From Gyromitra esculenta (lineage: Eukaryota > Ascomycota > Pezizomycetes > Pezizales > Discinaceae): a DNA stretch of 64,000 bases. Both the position numbers and the translations under genes were made by a program. Location of the stretch: positions 868,001-932,000 of the forward strand of contig JBCAML010000006.1 of assembly GCA_038503075.1 (NCBI GenBank), read 5' to 3'. Positions 56,866 through 64,000 of the stretch are shown in pieces. The notes under the pieces were generated by a model that worked only from the letters and a program-made list of their open reading frames with translations, made no database searches and was not told the DNA's origin. Position 1 is the stretch's first letter. Each line of letters opens with the position of its first letter.

Positions 56866-57870
56866 ATGTCGGCCCCCGGACAACCGGTAGCCCAAGCTCC
56901 CCCTGTTGCTTCACCTCAGGCGCTGGCCGTCGCTCAGTTTCTCCGCAGCCAGGATCTCAAAAGTAGGACATGTATCCTCCAGGGACAGCGCAAAGACTTA
57001 TTCAAAGGTATCATAAGCGCAACCCGAATTCTTGCTCTGCCATACTCCCCCCATAGCTAATCTTTACCACCAACAGTCAAACGTGCTGTCCGAGCCCTCC
57101 AAAGCGAAGACTACAAAAAAGCCTGCAAAAAGAGTCCACTCCTTCCCAAAGTGAACGATCACAATGAAGCCGTCCAAGCATTTTCCCTCCTACCACGCAA
57201 TCTCCTCGCCTTGCGTGTTTCTAAAATTGAGCCCGAATCCCACGAAGGTCACTCTCACGGCAAACCAGCGAAGCGTGTCAAGGGTCTATGGACTGTTAAG
57301 ATCGAGCAGCACCAGGAGATGAGAGAGGACCTCTACTACACGTGGTTTTATGAACCACGTTCTTGGAAGCAGACCATCATGGGGATTGGTGTCATACTCG
57401 TTTTGTTGCTGATTGTCATGTTCCCCCTCTGGCCACCCATGCTGAGGTTGGGTGTCTGGTACTTGTCGATGGGCATGCTTGGCCTCATCGGGCTGTTCTT
57501 CGCTATGAGCATTTTCAGGCTTATCTTATTCGTTATTACAATGTTTGTGGCATCGCCCGGAATTTGGTTATACCCAAACTTGTTCGAGGACGTTGGTTTC
57601 TTCGACAGTTTCCGGCCGCTCTGGGCTTGGCATAAGGTAAAGAGATACGGTCCATTTCAGGATAGAGCTTCAAGAGGAATGATGCTAATTTGTCCTTGAT
57701 AGGTTGGGAAGGAGAAGAAGAAGAAGAGCACTGTACCTTCCGGGGAAAAGCAATCCTCTGGGATCATTTTGAGTACCGGAAAAGCTCCTCCTGCAACTGT
57801 TTCATCAGCTCCTGCGTCCCCCCCTCCTGGAACCGTTGTCCCTCCTAAGCCTACAGTGGAGGACGGTTGA
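56866..57870 (+). CDS. SEC62: ER protein translocation protein Sec62
   Basis: Exons 56866-57007, 57077-57636 and 57703-57870 give 289 residues. A Pro/Ala-rich start is followed by AVAQFLRSQDLKSRTCILQG, a cytosolic domain with AVRALQSEDYKKACKKSP and the WTVKIEQHQEMREDLYYTWFYEP block. Two membrane spans (about 145-167 and 175-205) come next, then GIWLYPNLFEDVGFFDSFRPLWAWHK and a basic, Pro/Ser-rich tail. Sec62 works with Sec63/Sec71/Sec72 in post-translational translocation through Sec61. The last exon supplies only the tail KEKKKKSTVPSG. Confidence 0.95.
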
Positions 57871-58398
57871 GCTATTTTAGGGTTGGAGAAGTAGCATTGG
57901 GGATAGTGGTATATGTAGCGGTATTTTTGTGCTATAGAGTGGCATATCATGGGCAAGGAAATGTATGATCCAGAGCTAATTATATGCATTCTAGTGGAAA
58001 GTGGGTTTTATGTCGGTTTCGATGTTTCGATGTTTTGTAGGTTTTACTTTTTTTTAGAAATTTTTAAAAAGTGATGTAATGCAACGGTGAAAGTAAAAAA
58101 AACACTATATCAATTGGAAAAGTTGCAATGATCGTTTTGTCGAGAAACGCCTAATTTGAAGCCTAAATCTTAAATCTCCACTGAGTTAATTACTGCGATG
58201 TATACTATAGCTACATGTATTTTCTGGTAGGTTGAGATATGGTTTGATGCTGACGTACTAAGTCACAAGAGCTTTGGTTGAAAGTCAGAACTACAAACAC
58301 AACACCCTCCAGATGCTCGTGACAACCTACGAAGATCTCAAAGCGCGCTTATCTCAAGGAAGATTCTCTGTAATTCTACATTTCAGATAGAGGTTCAA
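57871..58398. other. intergenic
   Basis: 3' flank of SEC62; AT-rich, one TACATGTA at 58212-58219. Confidence 0.4.
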
Positions 58399-58486
58399 TT
58401 TTTTTTTGTTAAATCATTGTTTCATTGTTTATATGGGTACAAGAATATCACATACAACAGGAGTTATAGCGTGAACAAAACCCTAG
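58399..58486 (-). repeat. 3' end of the A-tailed dispersed repeat, copy 2
   Basis: Reverse complement of 4115-4208, including ATGAAACAATGATTTAAC-like core and a T run (58399-58408) that corresponds to the A tail. High identity at such distance indicates a moderately recent repeat. Confidence 0.65.
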
Positions 58487-58754
58487 GTAGAGGTTCAGTA
58501 GGATCTGGATATGTGCGTAAACTTGTGTGTATTGGCGGTAAGATACATGTACATGTAGTTTCCTAAAACCCCGTTCGTGGAGTATCTCGAGTCCTGCACG
58601 ATATGGTTCCGGGTATTTATAGTTTCAAGTTGTAACTTATGCATACACATGAGTTCCTTATTTACCCACAGAGCCTCCACACCCTCTTTCCTGAACAGTA
58701 TAGTGCCCTGTGTTCAAAAACCCTCAGCTTGAATTCCTTCCGCTAGCAGCAGCA
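58487..58754. promoter_or_regulatory. promoter region of the N-myristoyltransferase gene
   Basis: Carries overlapping TACATGTA copies at 58544-58557. Confidence 0.4.
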
Positions 58755-60657
58755 ATGGTTGACGAATCCAAAGTACATGTAATCGAGCCAGTCATGTCTC
58801 CTGGCCCACACATGGCTACCTCTGGATGTGCAACGATCGAAGAGGTCAATCGCAATGACTTTACTACAGAAACTACCATCCACCAGAGCACAGAAATCAG
58901 GATCAAGAAAAAAAAATCAAAAAAGGGCAACAAGTCAAGGCCCTCATTAAGTGTCAACAACATTGATGGGAGTTCATCATCTGCATTTACTACTCCCGCT
59001 GCTGGCAGCGGAGTTGGGGCAGACAGCAGGCCCTCAGGTACGATAGTACACCAGGTTCTAAGTAATAACCCCACCTTAAGAACGGAGGCACAAGTGGCTG
59101 GGATGGTACCAGGTGGGACAAGCCGAAAGGATATCACTAGTTATAGGTTTTGGAGTACTCAGCCAGTTGCAAAATTTGGTATGGGATAAGTATCCGTGAT
59201 TTATTTACCCCGGACAAGTAACTACATGTATCTATGATAGCGGGCTGACGAAATATGATGAGCGTTAGACGAGGAGGAGGCCCGGAGGCCCGATGGGCCG
59301 GTACAAGAAAATAATCCAATGGTTGTCCCCCCTCATGGCGCAGAACTTCTAGATGGGTTTGAATGGGTAACTGTAGACCTGGGCGACGAGAAGCAGGTGA
59401 GAATATATGAGGCTCTTGTTAATTACTCTAAGATTTATTCTGATTGGGCACTGTAATAGCTAAGTGATGTTTACGAGCTTCTCGCTGCTCACTACATTGA
59501 AGACAGTGAGGCCATGTTCCGATTCAATTACTCTATGGCTTTCTTAAGCTGGGCTCTCAAATCTCCTGGTTGGATTCCGGAATTGCATGTCGGTATTCGT
59601 GTCACGAGTTTCCGGAAACTTGTTGCTTTCATCTCTGGAGTCCCAATCAACCTTAGAGTCCGCGCCAACATTATTCGCTGCTCTGAAATCAATTTTCTTT
59701 GTATCCACAAGAAACTACGGTCAAAAAGATTGGCTCCTATACTAATTAAGGAGATCGCTCGACGGTGTAATGTCGAAAAAGTATGGAATGCTATATACAC
59801 TGCGGGTATCATACTGCCGAGACCAATAAGCACATGTAGATATTATCATCGCAGTCTAGATTGGCTGAAGTTATATGAAGTCGGGTTTAGCCAGTTGCCA
59901 CCGAATACTACGAAGGCAAGGCAGATTGCAAAACTTTACCTGCCAACGAGGACGAGTATCAAGGGATTGAGAGAGATGAGGTTGAAAGATGTGAATGCCG
60001 TTCATAGTTTGTTGTCGAAGTATCTCGAGAGATTTGATATGGCTCCAAATTTCGATAAAAGGGAGGTCGAGCATTGGCTGTTACATAAAGGTGGTATCGG
60101 AGAGAGAGTTATTTTTACCTATGTCGTAGAGGTAGTCAACGCCATCTTGTTTTCAAAGAGTTTGATGAGTGTTGACTTGCGAACATATCTTCAGGACAAC
60201 GGACGCATAACAGATTTCCTCTCGTTTTACGCGGTTGAGTCTTCGGTAACTGGGAACAAGAAGCGTAAACTCATCAGAGCAGCTTACCCCTTCTACTATG
60301 CCTCTGAAACTGCCTTCAAGAAGTCTTCAGACATGAAGAGAGAATTGAAGATTCGATTGAACTTATTGATGACTGATGCGCTCGTCCTCGCCAAGAATGT
60401 TAGTTTTCTAATTCCTCCATTTCTTAATCCTACCTCCTTACTCACAATCTTTAAAATAGTTTAAATTTGACGTCTTCAATGCTCTCACTCTCCTCGACAA
60501 CACACTCTTCTTACAAGAACAAAAATTCGATGCTGGTGATGGTCAGTTGCATTATTATTTATTCAACTGGCGAACGACGTACATCAAAGGCGGTATCAAC
60601 GAGAGTAATAACATTGATGAAGGAAATGGAAGTGGTATTGGGATCGTCATGTTATAA
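58755..60657 (+). CDS. NMT1: glycylpeptide N-tetradecanoyltransferase (N-myristoyltransferase)
   Basis: Exons 58755-59178, 59269-59396, 59460-60131, 60195-60398 and 60460-60657 give 541 residues. A low-complexity basic N-terminus ([11 protein letters not shown]) precedes the catalytic core: [61 protein letters not shown] (the acyl-CoA site loop), [38 protein letters not shown], and the C-terminal carboxylate end GIGIVML. It attaches myristate to N-terminal Gly of cytosolic proteins. The 60132-60194 intron (63 nt) is in frame and stop-free; splicing it out restores the family's [15 protein letters not shown]. The core is somewhat divergent but nothing essential is missing. Confidence 0.93.
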
Positions 60658-61359
60658 TGCTTTCTTGCTTTCTAGAAGGCGGATAAGCGGTTGGTTACTG
60701 GTTGTGATATTATCGTTGATTCCCCTCATCTCCACTTCTATCCTCTTGGATGTGAGTCTAAAGGAAGAGTAGAGAGCAATAAAAGATTGAAAGCGGATAC
60801 AGGAAGCGAATTGAAGCTCCGCTTGAGAGCGCATAGTATACAAGGACGAATATACATGTAGTTTTGCTAGTTTAGAGCGAGCATACGTTGTAGACGTGCT
60901 TGTTAAACCCAGAGATTATAGTCTACACTAATCTACGCCAAGGATGTTACACATGAGCAAAATATCCCGACTGCATGAGCTTTTAAAAGAGTGCAGGCCA
61001 ATCGACTCGGTTGAAATATAGGGTTCGAGTGATTTTTAATGACTTTGAAAAATTTAGTATAGAAGCGCAAATAATGTTGACAAGGGCAGCGAGAATATAT
61101 GTAACTTCAAATACTTAGCCCCCGCATACGTACGTATATATATGTAAGTTCGCAGTCTTTGAGAGATTATCACTTTCTAATGCCAAGGTATCTATCTACA
61201 GGGTTAGGGTTATATTAAGCATCGCTTCAGCGCGTACCAACCACCAACGAGCTGGCCCCCACACCTTAACGCGTCTCCCCGCAAGCCCAACGCGCGCATT
61301 CGATGTTTGACAGGCGACGATATCCCTTCCCTTGATTCCACGACGGCGACGACGACGTC
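60658..61359. other. intergenic
   Basis: No gene. TACATGTA at 60853-60860 and a TACGTATATATA run near 61130-61145. Confidence 0.4.
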
Positions 61360-63398
61360 ATGAGTGAGCAGCCACACTTACCGCAGACTGCCCCGATAGA
61401 TGAGTATCGTGTTCTTTGGACAACGGTAAGGGATATTTCTTCTCATATGTCTCCGCTGGAAGCGCTTGGATTTGTTAGCACTATCGTTGACGAGCATGAT
61501 GGCGACAATAGCAAAAAAAGCAGAAGCTCAAGAAATGGCACGATGGTTCGTGGGATATGCTTTCTCGAAACATCCGTTGTGCGCGAAACTGATCTGCTCT
61601 CTGAATAGGATTTCTCCGGTTCCATAAGTTCAACAAACGGATGTTGGTGTACGATGACGCAAGGCATCTGGTGGTGAGAGTTTCCGCACAGAAGACTATT
61701 ACTAGATGCATCTACACGAGTTATTGTACTGACCTGTACAGGCGGACATGTACCTTCGGGGCCGGGATGCTATTGGAGAAGGAGATGACCTGGAATTTGA
61801 ACACCATCTCGTGACTATCGAGGACTTCAGGGAAACCGTAGTTCAGGACCTAACACCTCTGTTCACACCAGCAGCACAGCGGAAACAGGTATGTTTATAC
61901 TCCCCAAAGTCGAAGTCTGCAGCTAACAGAAACCGTAAAATGATAGCAAATACAAGCAGGCAATGCTCTTCTCAACACTCCTACACCAAACCAGGCAAAT
62001 CGCCACGGGCCGTGGGGGCCTAACCGACATAGCACGCCAACTCCACAATCTGCCCAGCAGCGACGGCCTATAGCGTCTACAAGACTTCCCCAAACGCCTA
62101 CACAACGGAAGCCTATGGGTGCTCCGGGTTTAACCTTGCAACAGGCTGCCCGGCAAGGTGCGAACTATCCAATTCCGCCTCGAGACGGATTCTCTAGATC
62201 GGCTCAACAGACGCCTTCAAACGTTCCAACGAGCGCTCATTCAGGAACAATTCCATCATTACGGGAACTGAATCCAGCACCGAGACCAAATAATCCACAA
62301 ATATCACACCCTCTATCAAAAACAAACCCATCACGAAGACCAAAGCTACAAGGTAGCCCGACACAAGCATCCCGACAGCCTCGACAAGGCCCAGCGCCTG
62401 CAGACCAATCTATGGAACGGATACCATTTTACGCTCCTAGAGACCCACTTAGTCCAGGCAGGCGACTGAATCCACCACCACCTCCCGCATCTCTTCACAG
62501 GCCACGACCATCTTCTCCTAATTCTAATAATGCCTCACGTACTTCGCCTCGCGCAAATAAGCGCACCCCTGATGTAGCTTTCGATACAGACAGTGACTCC
62601 GAATTGTTTGGGTCCCCGCCTAGTTTCCAAGCATTTGCCTCTCCCCCGGAGCCAGTGCCAGTTTCCCGACAAAAGGATATATTCCTTGGCCCTGTACCGT
62701 CTCGTACAAAAAAGCAGTCATCAGATGAGATTCGACAATTCAGACCACCAACTAAGCATAACTCTAGTGGCACTCCCGCACCGCCCCAATCTCGACACCC
62801 AGAAACGATCACAGCATCCATTAACAAAAGTGGTAGCACTATACCAGAACCAGGAGAGGACGGCAAGAAAGAGAATGTATTTGAGCCATTGGTAAACGCA
62901 GGAGTATTGCATTTGAATAATGCTACAGCTAGAAAGCGGAACAAATTGCTATGCCAAAGACCGTCAGGAAACCCAGCACCAGCACTTAAAACACAATCAA
63001 CACGAAACACTGTACAACCAGCGAAGGAGAACATAAAAACCCCCAAGAGTGATTCCGTCTCAAAGTCACCCTCTCCTGCAGCTGTAGAAGGCGTAATGAC
63101 AGTGAATGAGAATAGCAGCTCCAACGCTAAACTTGCCACAAAGAAAAAATCAATAGCAAACCACCGAGGACCTAGTAATGCGTCCAGAGGCTCGAATGCG
63201 GCAGGTAGCCCAACGGAGGGTCAAAGGGGCGATCGGGGAAAGGGGAAAACCAGTGATCTGGATTTGGAAGAAGATTACCGAATTCATGAAGAAGAGGATA
63301 CCCCTCAATATCAAAAAGACAACGATATCGGCCCTTGGAGCTCGGAGGCTTTTGATTTGTTTGATTGGAGACCACCGAATATGGAAAAGAGGAAATGA
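61360..63398 (+). CDS. ZGRF1/Mte1/Dbl2-type DUF2439 protein (genome stability)
   Basis: Exons 61360-61425, 61512-61545 (34 nt), 61609-61673, 61742-61888 and 61947-63398 give 587 residues. The N-terminal DUF2439 domain reads YRVLWTTQKKQKLKKWHDG, FLRFHKFNKRMLVYDD and DDLEFEHHLVTIED. The remaining 450 residues are Pro/Ser/Asn-rich and probably disordered, with a short acidic motif VAFDTDSDSELFG and a C-terminal PWSSEAFDLFDWRPPN block. Relatives (S. cerevisiae Mte1, S. pombe Dbl2, human ZGRF1 N-terminus) bind D-loops and partner with the Mph1/Fml1/FANCM helicase. The function here is inferred by homology; no helicase domain is attached. Confidence 0.85.
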
Positions 63399-64000
63399 TT
63401 TTTTAACGCCTTTTCTACACCCTTTTTATTGTGATATGCGTATACGGCGTTATTGGTTGGTTGGTTGTTTGGTTTAAGGTGAACTTAGATGGTTGGTATT
63501 TTCTTTTATAGTTGGGTGTAGAGTGTGGTTATGAAGGGTTATTGGCGTTATATAATACCGCGCTCTCCTGTGGAATATCTGGGAATCATGCTCGTATCTT
63601 ATGGTTGTATTATAGCCCAGTTCTTGTTAAAAGTGACACTCATATGTCTGGAAGGCATAGGTATGGAGCCTCTGAATAAGTTAGGTTGTACAAATATAAG
63701 CTATGCATAGTAAACAAGAGAATGAGTTGTGCTGATACCATCATGTGACTACTATTAAAATGAAACACAGGCTGGGTCTCAGACGTTTCGGTAGAGTACT
63801 TACTAGAACATACACGTATCTCTTGATCAAACTGCAGGCGTTTAGGCCAAGGTAGTATAGGAACGTGTACTGCGTTATCGAGGGAGGTTGATAGAAGCTC
63901 AGGGAATAACTGGATGTAGAACGGTGTCTCTCTAAGGGATAAAAGTGATGTATATAGCGATTTTTCAGTCACCGACAGATGGATCTAGATAGGAGTCGAT
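63399..64000. other. gene-free right edge
   Basis: AT-rich; no coding sequence supported. Confidence 0.4.

Noticed and set aside
1..64000. CRISPR arrays, rRNA genes, biosynthetic cluster
   Set aside because: No regularly spaced repeats, no rRNA sequence, no polyketide/peptide synthase or terpene genes were seen; this is eukaryotic DNA.

Overview
The window is nuclear DNA of a filamentous ascomycete. Genes carry many short introns (mostly 50-120 nt, GT...AG). The set includes a HapX-type iron regulator, a telomere protein with a C-terminal OB fold, an Hda2/3-type HDA1-complex subunit with a chromodomain, and chromodomain-bearing Ty3/Gypsy elements. The long gene-poor, transposon-rich stretches would suit a Pezizomycetes-like genome, but that placement is an inference.

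Layout. 0.5-2.0 kb: mitochondrial alpha-ketoacid dehydrogenase kinase (+). 2-8 kb: transposon debris (pogo/Fot1 remnant, solo LTR with target duplication, A-tailed repeat, foldback element). 8.1-9.0 kb: p24 cargo receptor (-). 9.5-13.3 kb: Ulp2-type SUMO protease (+). 13.9-14.2 kb: small His/Gly-tailed protein (-). 15.9-20.1 kb: HDA1-complex subunit (-). 20.5-34.4 kb: a transposon island. 35.1-38.0 kb: Pot1/Cdc13-like telomere protein (+). 38.6-40.5 kb: hapX (+). 41.0-42.1 kb: Ca3427-like periplasmic-binding-fold protein (+). 42.8-44.3 kb: F-box/ankyrin protein (-). 46.6-47.8 kb: divergent TOM22 (-) and ASCH-like gene (+). 48.3-49.3 kb: ATP5/OSCP (+). 49.9-52.4 kb: divergent SmF (-) and SF3a1/Prp21 (+). 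52.9-55.4 kb: eIF2B-epsilon (-). 56.9-57.9 kb: SEC62 (+). 58.8-60.7 kb: N-myristoyltransferase (+). 61.4-63.4 kb: ZGRF1/Mte1/Dbl2-like protein (+). Most of these are single-copy housekeeping genes with no operon-like organisation; three divergent pairs share short promoters.

The transposon island is the most interesting part. An older chromovirus (A, minus strand, about 21.46-33.22 kb, TSD TATTG) carries inside its protease-pol frame a younger relative (B, plus strand, 24.81-30.58 kb, TSD GTCGC). Both have LTRs running TTTCATGG...GAGA instead of TG...CA. Both have a primer-binding site that matches their own LTR (Tf1/sushi-style self-priming) rather than a tRNA CCA end. In both, gag ends in the slippery heptamer TTTAAAC followed by a hairpin whose stem shows two compensatory changes, which is strong evidence for -1 ribosomal frameshifting. 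B has LTRs differing by one base, yet its pol is wrecked while its gag is intact. A has the reverse pattern. Tandem arrays of a long-TIR MITE family flank A on both sides.

Exon boundaries were placed by hand from splice consensus, reading-frame continuity and family knowledge. All CDS models except the 5' end of the HDA1-subunit gene have phase-consistent exon sums.
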